Assembly (NCBI GenBank): GCA_902651635.1
Contig: CACRSC010000015.1
Coordinates: forward strand, 631,779-695,778
From: Mastigamoeba balamuthi
Taxonomy: Eukaryota; Evosea; Mastigamoebida; Mastigamoebidae
Direction: 5' to 3'
Length of the DNA: 64,000 nt
The notes under the pieces were generated by a model. The model saw nothing but the letters and a program-made list of their open reading frames with translations, was not told the origin of the DNA and did no database searches. This document shows positions 44,667 through 54,213 of the stretch, piece after piece. Numbering within the stretch: the first letter of the stretch is position 1; each line of letters starts with the position of its first letter. The position numbers and the translations under genes are program-made.

Positions 44667-45881
44667 CTAGTGGGAGTGGTGCACGGGCGCAACCGACACT
44701 TTCCTTGCATGCGAGTGCGGATGCGACGGTGCAACCACGACCTTGCTCTTGGAGTGGTGCTCGGACGAGCGCTTGACCTCCTTGACCTCTTTGCTCTCCT
44801 TGTCCTTCGAGCTCTTCTTCCCCGAGCTGTGCCCGTGCTCCGCGGTCTTGGCCGGCATTGCCGTGTCACTCTTCTCGTGCTTCGGCTTGGCTGGCTTTGC
44901 CGTGTCGATCTTCTCCTGCTTGCTCGACCTCTCCTCTGGCTTCTTGTGGTGCTCCTTGGCGGGCTTGGCCTCTGCGGGCTTCTTCGGCTTCTCTGCGGCT
45001 GCCGGCTCCTTCTTCTCCGCGTTCGCGTTGGCGACAGCGGTCTTGTGGGCGTCCGAGCGCTTGTGCTGGTGTCCGTGCACGCGAGCAGCCGACGACTCGT
45101 GCTTGTGGCTGTGCGAGTGCCCTGCGGATGCAGTCTTGGAGGTCTTGCTGTGCGCGTGCGCGCTGGCACTTGTCACTGCTGCCGCCGCCGGCTTCTCTGC
45201 CTGCGCCTCGGCCGACGCCGAGTGCTGGTGCTTCGACGACTTGGCGTTCATCGTGTTCTCGTTCTTCGAGGACTCGTTGAGCACCTTCTTCTTCGGCTCC
45301 TGCTCGTGGTCGTGGCCGTGGCCGTGGCTGTGGCTGTGGCTGTCGTGGTGGTGGTCGCGATGGTCGTGGTGGCTGTGCTTGTGCACCTTGTGGGTCTTCT
45401 GGGGCTCGTCCGTTTTCCTGGGCTTTCCCGACGACGTCACCTGGCATTCGCCTGTCGGGATTTCCCAGGAAACCGTCGCCTTTGCATCGGCAATCGAAGG
45501 GGTCTTCGGTGCTGCTTCTGCCGCGTGCGACTTCTTCGCCGACACCTTTTTGGCGGAATGCCGTAGAACTGTCTTCGGCTTCTTCACGCGGATGCCAGAC
45601 CTCGATCCCTGTAGGCCTGATATCGTCGCCCACCTGACCGTCGCCCTCGTCGCCCTCGCGGCTTGCTTCACGTCGTCGGAGTCCACCTCACTTCCATTTC
45701 CGAGCTCCGGATCCGGAGTGTCTGCCTTGTGCGTCATCGTCGGTGCACGGCGTCCCGCGGGGCCGCGGGGCCGCAGGCACAGCGTGTGCGCCATGCTAAG
45801 CCGCCTCCTCTGCACCGTGACGAGGCCCGACGACGCGGCCGAGCGAGGAATCGGTGCCTTGCCGCCCGCTAGCATCGACAT
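44667..45881 (-). CDS. Histidine- and lysine-rich low-complexity protein
   Basis: Minus-strand frame from ATG 45881 (MSMLAGGKAPIPRSAAS) to the stop at 44667, 404 residues; ATGs at 45793 or 45736 would be shorter alternatives. No intron and no recognised domain. After a short basic region (GIRVKKPKTVLRHSAKKVSA), the protein is dominated by His, Lys, Ser, Ala and Glu. It has a strongly His-rich stretch near 45310-45390 (HDHRDHHHDSHSHSHGHGHD) and many later HSH/HKH motifs to the final PVHHSH. Such His clusters bind zinc, nickel or copper, or drive pH-sensitive condensation; nothing here decides between these. Coding bias and the length of the frame support a real gene. Confidence 0.7.
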   Translation of the reverse strand: MSMLAGGKAPIPRSAASSGLVTVQRRRLSMAHTLCLRPRGPAGRRAPTMTHKADTPDPELGNGSEVDSDDVKQAARATRATVRWATISGLQGSRSGIRVKKPKTVLRHSAKKVSAKKSHAAEAAPKTPSIADAKATVSWEIPTGECQVTSSGKPRKTDEPQKTHKVHKHSHHDHRDHHHDSHSHSHGHGHDHEQEPKKKVLNESSKNENTMNAKSSKHQHSASAEAQAEKPAAAAVTSASAHAHSKTSKTASAGHSHSHKHESSAARVHGHQHKRSDAHKTAVANANAEKKEPAAAEKPKKPAEAKPAKEHHKKPEERSSKQEKIDTAKPAKPKHEKSDTAMPAKTAEHGHSSGKKSSKDKESKEVKEVKRSSEHHSKSKVVVAPSHPHSHARKVSVAPVHHSH

Positions 45882-47226
45882 CAGTGCACGTGTGGGGTCG
45901 AAGCCCGGCGCGAGACGCCGGAGAACTGGTGGAAGAGGCTGCGGGCGGCACGCAGACGGAGAGGATACGTGAGGGGATGCGGGCGGGGTGGGGGGAGAGG
46001 AGCCGGAGAAAGGACACCCACCCTTTGGAGCGGCGGAGTGGTGACTGTGCACTGCATGGTGTAGTAGTCTTATGCCTTCCCTGAGAAACTTAATGTGAAC
46101 TTGCAGTGCACCGCGATTTCTTATGACACCAGAGAAAACTGTTTCGCGCCTGAAGGGATCGCATTGCCTCTGCTCTCCCCGTCGGCCCCGCGGTTCATTT
46201 GCTGGCGATATGCGTGCTCCGCCGCCCCCGGTCTTCGGGCTGGATAAATGTGCTCTCTCTGACTCAGAGGCTAGTCCTTTTCCCGAATATAGAAAGTGCA
46301 AGTTGAAGTTATCTGGTACGCGGCGCAAAAAAAGAGTTGCGAGCCAGATCGCAGTGAGGTGAATAGAGGAAGGGGGCGCCAGTCGGCCGGCGTGGATGAC
46401 CCGAGCCTGAGGTGCAGTAGCGCGGCCTCGCTTCGTGCGAGATCGGCGAGGTGCAGTTTCACGGGCGTTGATCTACCATAATCCGGGCATTGTGAGTGGG
46501 CGGTCCGCTGTGCGAGAGCGTCGCGCCTTGCGGATGCCCATCCTCCCGAGGGTCTGTGGACGCCTCCCCAGTCTTTCGGTATTTCGTTCCTTACGGGTGC
46601 CTCCAGTTTTACGCCTCCTGTAAATCGGCAGGACAAATGCAGCAACTGCAACTCCCAAAGAGATTCCTTTGGGATGGGAAAGTGGGTGCAAGAAGGAGGG
46701 CTCGCCAGGACGTGAATGGCCTTGAAGACATATGGCTGGCGTGGACGGTTTGCGTCATGAGCGGTGCTCTTGCATTCTCCATTGAAAGATCTGGGGAGAG
46801 TGTGCACAATGGTGCAGCTTAGGTGCACGATAATTGACACGTGTCGGGCGAGGATTGGGCGTGGGCGTGGAATATGATGGACCTCGCATATTGTAACATC
46901 TGATATCCTATTGTCCGCAGGCTGCTTTCTCCCAGCCGTTTTCTTGCGATTTCTTGTGCATTTCAAACGGTTTCTCTTCCATTTTTACGTCTCTTCCCTC
47001 GCCCTAGCATCGCCAAAAGTCCGCGCCCGAGCGCACGCGAGGTCGATTGGCACGCAGCTGCGGCGTGCGATCGGAATCCATGGCCTGTCCGAAAAACACG
47101 GGGGGATTCTCAAAGACCAAAAAGAAAGTTAGCGGTTAGGCCCCAGAAATCTGAGAAAGTTGGCGTAACCCCCAACGCGCAGCAGTCACATTTCTAAAGT
47201 CAGCCAAACGTCTCACACAACACACC
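45882..47226. other. Intergenic between two divergent genes
   Basis: About 1.3 kb. A 231-codon minus-strand frame (46271-46966) lacks an ATG start, normal composition and any recognisable motif, so I do not call it. A pyrimidine-rich AT-leaning stretch lies at 46900-47030. Confidence 0.5.
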
Positions 47227-48619
47227 ATGGGCACCGCTAACGCTCAAGTGCCGCCGTGCGTCGCGGGGCTGCCGGCCCAGCAGTGGCTGCGCGTCCTCTC
47301 GCTGGTCGGCGTCTGCGACGTGGGATCGTTCGCGGCCTGCAGCTCGCAGTGCAGGGCGCTCGTCCGCTCGCTCGGCCGCACGCTCGCCGCGAACATCGCC
47401 GCCCGGGAGCTGCTCGCGGTCGTGCCCCCGTGCGTCCAGACCGTCCAGCCGAGCTCTCTGCCCCGCCAGCTGCGCGTTAACGGCCCGCTATGCTTAGGTA
47501 GAGCAACTCACTCCTTTTCGCTCTTTTTTCCCTCCGGCCCCTCCGCTCTGTTTGGCTCCTGTTTGCCCGCTGGGGCCACTACTGCGCCGGTCCGCTCGCC
47601 GGAGCTGAGCATCGGAGCTGACCCGAGGCTCGCGCGCGCGCGCAGAGTACAAGTGGGCTGGCCACACGGAGCTCGTGAAGCGGGTGGCTGCGGCTTGGAG
47701 GAAGCCGGTGCACGTCGGTGTCGTCTTCACGCGGCCCGGTGTTTCCGATATCCCCGAGAACGTCCCGCTGTCGGGCTGGCGGGCAGAGGCGGTCGACTGG
47801 AAGCGGGCCCTCAACGGGGCGAGGGGCGTGCACGCCAAGGACTCGCTGGTGGAGACCCCGGGCTCTGTCTGGGGCCTGCCGCGGGACACGCCGGTGGTTC
47901 TGCATCCCGTACGCCCGCCTGTGTTGGGGTTTTCCTCTGGCAAGCAGAGGAACGTGTGCTGACTCGGCACCGGGCCCCCTCCTCAAACAAGACAACCGTC
48001 GAGCTCGACGAGTGCGGATCGGCCTGCATCAGGGGCATCGCCGCCGAGTGCGACGCGCTGGCGTTCTTCGGCGAGCCCGCAGAGGCCGAGTGGCTGGCGG
48101 TGAACTACGCCTCGAAATCTGGCGTCATCCCACACCCGAGCACTTTCTTCCGGTGCGTCGACACCAACCGAGCCCGTTGGGTGGCTCTTCGGTCGCACGG
48201 CGGAGCGCGGGGGGTGACTCAAGGTTCTACGCTGCAGGGACGGGCACTGGCTGGTCTCGGAGCAGCAGCAGAGCAACATCCTCAACATAGCCAAGACCTT
48301 CAGAAGGGCGCTCGAGGATAGCACCGGTGTGGGGTTGCCCGTTGCGGTTGCGTCGTGCACCGGCTACGCCCGGTGGACCGTCAGCGAGGGGCTCGCGCTC
48401 TCCGCCTTCGTCCCCAGCATATACCAGAGGACGGGCGTGCCGACCCACGAGAGCATACGGCTAGCCATCCGCGAGGCTGTGCAGATGGCTGTGTGGACTT
48501 GCTACCACGCCGACGGGCTTGGATTCCAGACGTCGAGGACCAGCAGAGCCCTCGACAGGGAAGCAGGATGCGAGCAGCACGCTCCGATGCACAGGAGCAA
48601 CAGCTGCACCGTCATGTAG
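47227..48619 (+). CDS. F-box-like protein of unknown function
   Basis: ATG 47227 (MGTANAQVPPCVAGLPAQQW). The first ~90 residues, LPAQQWLRVLSLVGVCDVGS then FAACSSQCRALVRS, resemble an F-box (LP.....V...L...D......C). Later exons, with frame changes that imply three short introns, read EYKWAGHTELVKRVAAAWRK, WKRALNGARGVHAKDSLVET, DECGSACIRGIAAECDALAF and SEQQQSNILNIAKTFRRALE, and end CTVM at 48619. I recognise no substrate-binding domain after the F-box-like part. If the F-box is real, the protein would be an adaptor for an SCF ubiquitin ligase; this is weakly supported. Confidence 0.55.
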
Positions 48620-48990
48620 ACCCCGCCTACTCAAGTGATCAGACCGTGGACGGCGATAGCCGGCCTAAGTGTTTTTTGAATTCAGTAATAGAGACTTTTT
48701 AACCGGGATAAGTCAGTTGTCTCTCTATGCCTGTGTCCCTGTCTCGGCGAGGGGGGACGGAGGTCCTACTCAGTTGGTTCGCCGAGAGTTGGACGCGAAC
48801 AAGCTCAATAATCAAGGGACGAAGCGTATGGGACGATCGCGGCTTCGAAGGGGCGTGCTGGGCGTGCTGCCTTGCCGGGCTGGTAGAGGTCGCTCTATTT
48901 GGTAATAATAGTATCGCTTGGGTGGAGTATTGCATGTAAGACTCAATCTGTTGGGAACTTTAAATATCCAAGATATCACTTCACTGAGAA
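48620..48990. other. Intergenic, with AAATATC/AGATATC promoter motifs
   Basis: About 370 bp. No gene seen. AAATATCCAAGATATC at 48962-48977 sits 14 bp before the next ATG, resembling the motifs in other promoters of the window. Confidence 0.45.
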
Positions 48991-49617
48991 ATGGTACACG
49001 AAGACGGCGCGGCAGTGCTTGCCGAGGAGCACGCCCGCGAGGCATTGCGCGCGCGCTCCAAGGGCCGCTTCTCCAAGGCCGAGGAGCTGCACGAGTCCGC
49101 TGCCGACATGTACGAGCTCGCCGCGTGCTCGCTGCCCGCCAGCTCGTCGTCGGCCGCCGCGCGCCACTCGCTGCTCCGCCTGGCCGCGTACCAGCGCGAG
49201 CAGGCCTCCTGGGTCCGCGACGTCCTCAACGCCGCCGGCCCCGAGCCCTCTGCCGACGCCCTCCTGATGCAGAGCGTCTTCGGGCAGCCCGTGTTCTCTG
49301 AGCACGGCATCGCGTCGTCGCCCGTACGCGTGTTCTCGCGGCCGCTGCCCTCGCCCTCGCCCTCGCCGTTCGTCCTCGTCGGGGCGGGCGGCGGGGGCGA
49401 GAGGGACGTGCTGCTGCCGTCGGTCGACGAGGGCGGCAGAGTGGCGGCTGCGCTGGCGGCCGAGGTCGCGAGGCTCAGGGAGGAGCTCGCCGACTCGCGG
49501 CACAAATGCGAGGCGTACGAGCGCGAGGTACGCAGGCTGCGCTCGCTTCTCATGAAGCAGCAGCAGCAGCAGGGCCAGCAGGCCCCCAACATCTCCCCCA
49601 AGAAGGAGAAGTTCTGA
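48991..49617 (+). CDS. MIT-domain and coiled-coil protein, NRBF2/Atg38-like
   Basis: Single exon, 208 residues from ATG 48991. The N-terminus (EEHAREALRARSKGRFSKAE, ELHESAADMYELAA) is an MIT-type three-helix bundle with the A..A...G.F..A...H..A pattern. A Ser/Pro/Gly linker follows. The C-terminal helix (VAALAAEVARLREELADSRH, RRLRSLLMKQ) is a coiled-coil ending in poly-Gln and a basic tail. MIT followed by coiled-coil is the layout of NRBF2/Atg38, which joins the Vps34 PI3-kinase complex I in autophagy. That assignment is an inference from architecture and length; other MIT proteins of the ESCRT system are alternatives. Confidence 0.65.
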   Translation: MVHEDGAAVLAEEHAREALRARSKGRFSKAEELHESAADMYELAACSLPASSSSAAARHSLLRLAAYQREQASWVRDVLNAAGPEPSADALLMQSVFGQPVFSEHGIASSPVRVFSRPLPSPSPSPFVLVGAGGGGERDVLLPSVDEGGRVAAALAAEVARLREELADSRHKCEAYEREVRRLRSLLMKQQQQQGQQAPNISPKKEKF

Positions 49618-49698
49618 GTCAATTGAATAATGGTATGGGTGCTTCCCGCTAATTCCGTTAGATATTGAGAGCTGCGGGGATATTGTGCTCTCTGTGCG

Positions 49699-50003
49699 TC
49701 ATTGTTGGGGCGCCTGGTCCTTGGGGGCGTCGTCGCTCTCCACGACGTGCACCGCGTTGTGCGGGCCGTCGTACAGCTCCTTCAGGGTCTTGTTCTCGAC
49801 CTGCAGCTTGAACAGCGTGAGCCGCACGCTGTGCTCGAGCTTGAGCAGCGCCCCCTCCTCCTTCTTGAGGATCTCCAGCTGCTGCTCCGAGGACAGGTTC
49901 GCCGGGACAGTCACCTGGTGGGAGCCGCTGTTAGCGCGATCCACATCGCGTGGACTGCGCTTACCACGCCGGGCTGCTTTTGTGGTGCATTCGCGCCGGA
50001 CAT
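49699..50003 (-). CDS. Small 84-residue helical protein
   Basis: Minus strand, two exons: 50003-49965 (MSGANAPQKQPGV) and 49914-49699, joined in phase 0 over a 50-nt intron with GTAAGC donor and CCAG acceptor. The product is 84 residues. Its centre (SSEQQLEILKKEEGALLKLE) and next segment (VRLTLFKLQVENKTLKELYD) form one long amphipathic helix. The ends are disordered. Size and helix content suggest a small subunit such as a prefoldin, BLOC or similar partner, but no family is recognisable. It starts 110 bp from the divergent LRR gene and converges on the MIT gene (81 bp between stops). Confidence 0.65.
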
Positions 50004-50030
50004 TCTTCGCGGGCACTGAGTGGTAGATAG

Positions 50031-50057
50031 AGAGAGATATTTGGGGAAGATATCTCG
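50031..50057. promoter_or_regulatory. Divergent promoter with AGATATTT and AAGATATCTC motifs
   Basis: Lies in the 110 bp between the small helical protein (-) and the LRR gene (+). It has two AT-rich elements, one reading AAATATCT on the minus strand and one GATATC-centred. Confidence 0.45.
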
Positions 50058-50113
50058 GTAGATCCGTCTATCTTCTGAAGCGGGATCCACCCAACGCGGC
50101 GCGCAGACAACCA

Positions 50114-51346
50114 ATGGCGCGCAGGCCGCTCAAGAGGCTCCGCGACCTCTGCGTCGACGCCGTCCTCGCGTACAAGGTCGCCAACGACCGCGCCTTCCCC
50201 GTCCTCCTGGCCCACCTGCCCTCCCAGTCGGCTGTGTCGCTGATGGGGTGCGCGGACCTGGGAGACCCGTCGTTCCGGCTGCTGGCGGACAAGTGCGGGC
50301 CCGTCCTGGACAGCCTCAAGCTGCGCGGGTGCGCGGGGCTGACGTCGGACGCGCTCTGCCGCGTGGCGCGCGCGAGCCCGCGGCTGCGGGTGCTCAACGT
50401 GGCGCAGTGCCCCGAGGTCGACGACGCGGCGCTCAAGGAGCTCGCGGCGCGGTGCCCGATGCTGCAGGAGGTCAGCGTGGGGTCGTGCTACCAGGTAACC
50501 AACGCCGGCGTCTGCGCGCTGTCGTCGTGCGCGCGGGTGCAGGCGCTCTGCGTCTCGAGCTGCCAGTACCTCACGGAGCAGGCGGCGCGCTCGCTCGCGG
50601 GCGCCAAGACGCTGACGTACCTCGACGTCGCGCACTGCACGTCGATGCCGGCGGCCGCGCTGAGGGAGCTGGTGGCGTCGCTGCCCAAGCTGCGCGTGCT
50701 GGTGCTCGAGGGGTGCACGCAGACGACGCCCGAGGTCATCGCGCAGGTCGGGGCCTCGTGCCACGAGATCGAGAAGCTCAGCATCTCGGGCTGCTCGCTG
50801 CCGCCGCAGCCGGCCCGGGCCGTCGCGCAGTGCGACCCGTGCATCGCCGCCGTGGCCGAGGGGTGCAAGAGCCTGAGCATGTTCCACGCCGCCGCGGTCA
50901 GGGGCATCGGCGACGCCGAGGTCCGGAAGCTCGCCGAGTGCTGCCCCTCGCTCTTCCACATCGAGCTCCAGGTACGCGCCCACTCCCCGCCCACGCTCAT
51001 CGGGTCGTCCCCTTTCCTGACGCTGGGGGCGGGGCACGCACCGCAGCGATGCACGAGGATCACGGACGTGGCGATCGTCGACCTCGCGCTGAGATGCCCG
51101 AGGCTGAGGGCGGTACACCTCGACGCGACCAAGGTCACGGACAAGGCGCTCGGGGCCCTGTCGAACTGCCACGTCGAGGTGCTGTCGGTGTCGTTCTGCG
51201 GCGGAGTGCAGATGCAGGGCATCCTGGCGCTGATATCGCGCTGCAACACGCTCAGGTGTCTCTCCATGTACGGCTGCCCTCAGCTCGACCGGGTGGCGAT
51301 ACGAGAGAAAGCTCCGAGGCTGCGGATCATGGCTGGGCCGCTCTGA
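50114..51346 (+). CDS. Leucine-rich-repeat protein, cysteine-containing (AMN1/FBXL-type)
   Basis: ATG 50114. At least nine repeats of the cysteine-containing LRR type follow the pattern LKxLxLxxCxxLTDxAL, for example VLDSLKLRGCAGLTSDAL, LRVLNVAQCPEVDDAALKEL and LQEVSVGSCYQVTNAGVCAL. This is the horseshoe fold of FBXL and AMN1 proteins. No F-box is visible at the N-terminus, so an AMN1-like mitotic-exit or adaptor role is possible but not shown. A 75-nt segment (50972-51046) has intron ends GTACGC and CCGCAG, is a multiple of three and has no stop. Splicing gives 385 residues and retention 410; the retained peptide does not fit the repeat pattern. Confidence 0.9.
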   Translation: MARRPLKRLRDLCVDAVLAYKVANDRAFPVLLAHLPSQSAVSLMGCADLGDPSFRLLADKCGPVLDSLKLRGCAGLTSDALCRVARASPRLRVLNVAQCPEVDDAALKELAARCPMLQEVSVGSCYQVTNAGVCALSSCARVQALCVSSCQYLTEQAARSLAGAKTLTYLDVAHCTSMPAAALRELVASLPKLRVLVLEGCTQTTPEVIAQVGASCHEIEKLSISGCSLPPQPARAVAQCDPCIAAVAEGCKSLSMFHAAAVRGIGDAEVRKLAECCPSLFHIELQVRAHSPPTLIGSSPFLTLGAGHAPQRCTRITDVAIVDLALRCPRLRAVHLDATKVTDKALGALSNCHVEVLSVSFCGGVQMQGILALISRCNTLRCLSMYGCPQLDRVAIREKAPRLRIMAGPL

Positions 51347-51699
51347 GGACTAACACACCCCCACCCGCAGATGACACACACCCCTGCTCTCTGGGCTTCA
51401 TTCAACATGCACTCATTTATCCTTAATGTCTGACCTGCTACTGCGTGCAGTAGTCGCTTCTGTAACATCAGTCATCTTCGCCCCGAACCGTAAATGAGCC
51501 TTCTGCATCTTTTTCCGGTAAACGGGGCAATTTCCGGTGATACTAGCGGTCATTTCCAAGCGAAATCGCAGACAATGCAAGGGAAATGAGGCAGGCGAGT
51601 GAATTGAGGAGCAAATAAGCAAGAATAAGCCGAGTTTGTTCAAGTGGAGCAGAACAGCAGAAGGGGGTGCGCGGCTCTCAGACTACTAGTGCAGCACCT
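51347..51699. other. Intergenic between two converging genes
   Basis: About 350 bp, more AT-rich than the genes. It should hold the 3' ends of the LRR and acetyl-CoA synthetase transcripts. No gene seen. Confidence 0.5.
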
Positions 51700-54165
51700 T
51701 TAATGGTGTGCAGGGGCGGGAGCGGCGGCCTCGTGGCTCTTGAGGATGATGCGGGCGTCGACAACCTTGATGCCCTGGCCCTGGTTGTAGACCATGACGG
51801 GGTTCGCGTCAGTCTCAGCGACCTCGTCGCGGAGGTCGTAGACGACCTGCGACATGCGCGACGTGAGCTCGGCGAGCGCGGCGATGTCGGCGGGCTTCTC
51901 GCCACGAGTGCCGGCGAGGATGGGGAACGACTTGATCTCGGGGATCATCTCGTTGGCCGTGGCGGGCGAGAACGGGGCCACACGGAAGGTGACGTCCTTG
52001 AGGACCTCGACGAAGATGCCGCCCATGCCGAACATGACCGTCGGGCCGAAGGTGCCGTCGTTGACCGAGCCGATGATGACCTCGCGGCCGCGGGGCGCCA
52101 TCTCGCAGACGAGGACGCCGTGGATCTGCGCGTCGGCCCTGTAGGCGTGCGCGTTGGAGACGATCGTCGCGAAGGCCTCGCGGACGGCGGCCGCGTCCTT
52201 GACGCCGACCTTGACACCGCCGGCGTCGCTCTTGTGGAGGATCTGCGGCGAGACGATCTTCATCACGACGGGGAAGCCGATCTCGGTCGCGAGCTTGACG
52301 GCCTCCTCGGCGTCCTTGGCGATCTCGGCCTTGGCGACGGGGATGCCGTAGGCCTGGAACAGGTGCTCGGCCTCGATCTCAGTGAGGGCGTTGCGGCCCG
52401 AGGCGCGGCAGGCGCGGATGATCTCGAGGGCCTTGTCCTTGGCGTGCTCGGTGCCGGCGAAGGGCCTGAAGTCGTCGACGGTGCCGCGGGCCTGGAACTT
52501 GGCGTACTGGCGCAGCGCGGCGAGGGCGCACATGGTCTTCTTGGGGTTGTCGTAGATCGGGATGTTGTGCTTGCCCATCTCGAAGCAGGCGTCGACGCTG
52601 TCCTGGCCTCCGACGAAGCAGCCGACGATGGGCTTCTTGTTGTTGGGGTGCGCGTGGACCGAGCGCATGACGGCGTCCGCGACGTCCTGCGCCTTGGTGA
52701 CGGCGACCTCGCAGTAGAGGATGGCGACGCCGCTGACCCAGTCCGACTCGAGCGCGACGTTGAGCGCGTCCGTGTAGCCCTGGGCGCCCGAGCCGCCAGT
52801 GATGTCGACGGGGTTCTTGGGGCTGCCGTACGACGGCATGCACTTGTAGAACTTCTCCTGCAGGTCCTTGGGCGCCGTCTTCAGCGGGATCCCGTGCGCC
52901 TCGGCGCTGTCGGTCGACAGCACGCCGATGCCTCCGCCGTTGGTGATGACGACGATGTTGTCGCCCAGCATCGGGGGCTGGCACGCCAGCGCGCGCGAGC
53001 TGTCGAGCATCTCGTCGAGGTCCATCGCGTGGACGATGTTGGCCTGGTTGAACGCCGCGTCGTAGATCTTGACGGCGCCCGCGAGCGACCCCGTGTGCGA
53101 GGCGGCGGCGGCCGCGCCGTGCGCGCTGACACCGGCCTTGAGGGCGATGATGGGCTTCCCAGCCTTGCGACCTTTAGGGGGCAAACGGGCGCCACGCGCA
53201 CACAGCGGCGGTGGTTAGTCGGGCGCACCGGCGGGTACCGGAGAATAGAGAACGATAAGGGAAAACATATGGAGCGACACGTAAACAAGAGGGGGTGATG
53301 GGGAGAGAGAGAGAGGACACTAATTAAATGCTGGAAAATCTCTTGGGGGTGGGGCTCCCGGGGCGCACCAGCCTCGATGAAGGCGCGGCCCGTGCCGGCC
53401 TTGATGCCCTCGATGTAGAGGGCGATGGCGCAGGTGTCCTTGTCCTGCGCGTAGAAGTTGATCGTGTCGGCGAAGTCGAGGTCCGCCATGTTGCCGAGCG
53501 AGATCATGCTCGAGCAGCCGAACTTGCGGATGTAGGTGACGCCGTCGAGGGCGATGAGGAGCGAGCCCGACTGCGAGACCATGGCGGTCTTGCCGGGGTA
53601 CGGGAGGAAGGGGCAGAACGAGGCGTTGGCCTTGGCAGAGTTGAGCAGCAGGCCGATGATGTTGGGGCCGATCAGGCGGCCGCCCGACTCGCGGCAGATC
53701 CTCGTCAGCTCGTCCTCGCCCGCGTGGTTGCCGACCTCGCTGAAGCCCGAGGTGATGACGACGTGGCCCTGGCGTTCGCACGAACAGATCAATACATTAC
53801 GGAAACCTCCGAGAACACTATGCAAAAACAGCAGGAACGGGGAGCATCGAGCGGGGGAGAGAGGGAGAAATTAGCGAATCTACCTGGACATTCTTCCTGG
53901 CGGCCTCCTTGGCGCAGCTGATCACGAACTTCTCGGGGACGGTGTAGACGGCGAGGTCGATCTTGTCGGCGGGGACGTCGAGGATCGACTTGTACGCCTT
54001 GACGCCGAGCACGTCGGGGGCGGTGGGGTTGATCGGGAAGATCTGGCCCTCAAACTTGCCGGCGAGCAGGTTCGCGACGACCTGGTTGCCGACGCTGCCG
54101 AGCTTCTGCGACGCGCCGATGACCGCGACCGACTTGGGGTTGAAGATGCTGGTGAGCTGCTCCAT
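51700..54165 (-). CDS. ADP-forming acetyl-CoA synthetase, fused two-domain type
   Basis: Three exons, 54165-53884, 53768-53369 and 53171-51700, give exactly 717 residues with phases 0 and 1. The N-terminal part (MEQLTSIFNPKSVAVIGASQ, CoA-binding Rossmann fold) is followed by the succinyl-CoA-ligase-like part (VSQSGSLLIALDG, then AAAAASHTGSLAG with the phosphohistidine) and an ATP-grasp C-terminal part (IVSPQILHKSDAGGVKVGV, VIIGSVNDGTFGPTVMFGMG). The enzyme converts acetyl-CoA, ADP and phosphate to acetate, CoA and ATP. It is the main acetate-forming, ATP-yielding step in anaerobes such as Entamoeba and Giardia, whose enzymes share this fused layout and length. It implies fermentative energy metabolism. 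A TATA box lies about 40 bp upstream. Confidence 0.96.
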
Positions 54166-54203
54166 GTTTGCTTTGCTTGCTTGCTTTGCCTCTGTTGCGT
54201 GCG

Positions 54204-54213
54204 TTATATAAAG
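54204..54213 (-). promoter_or_regulatory. TATA box of the ADP-forming acetyl-CoA synthetase gene
   Basis: CTTTATATAA on the minus strand, 39-48 bp upstream of the ATG. It is the clearest classical TATA element in the window, consistent with strong expression. Confidence 0.6.

Noticed and set aside
46271-46966. 231-codon minus-strand frame
   Set aside because: It starts at a non-ATG codon and its composition is unlike the real genes. No domain is visible.
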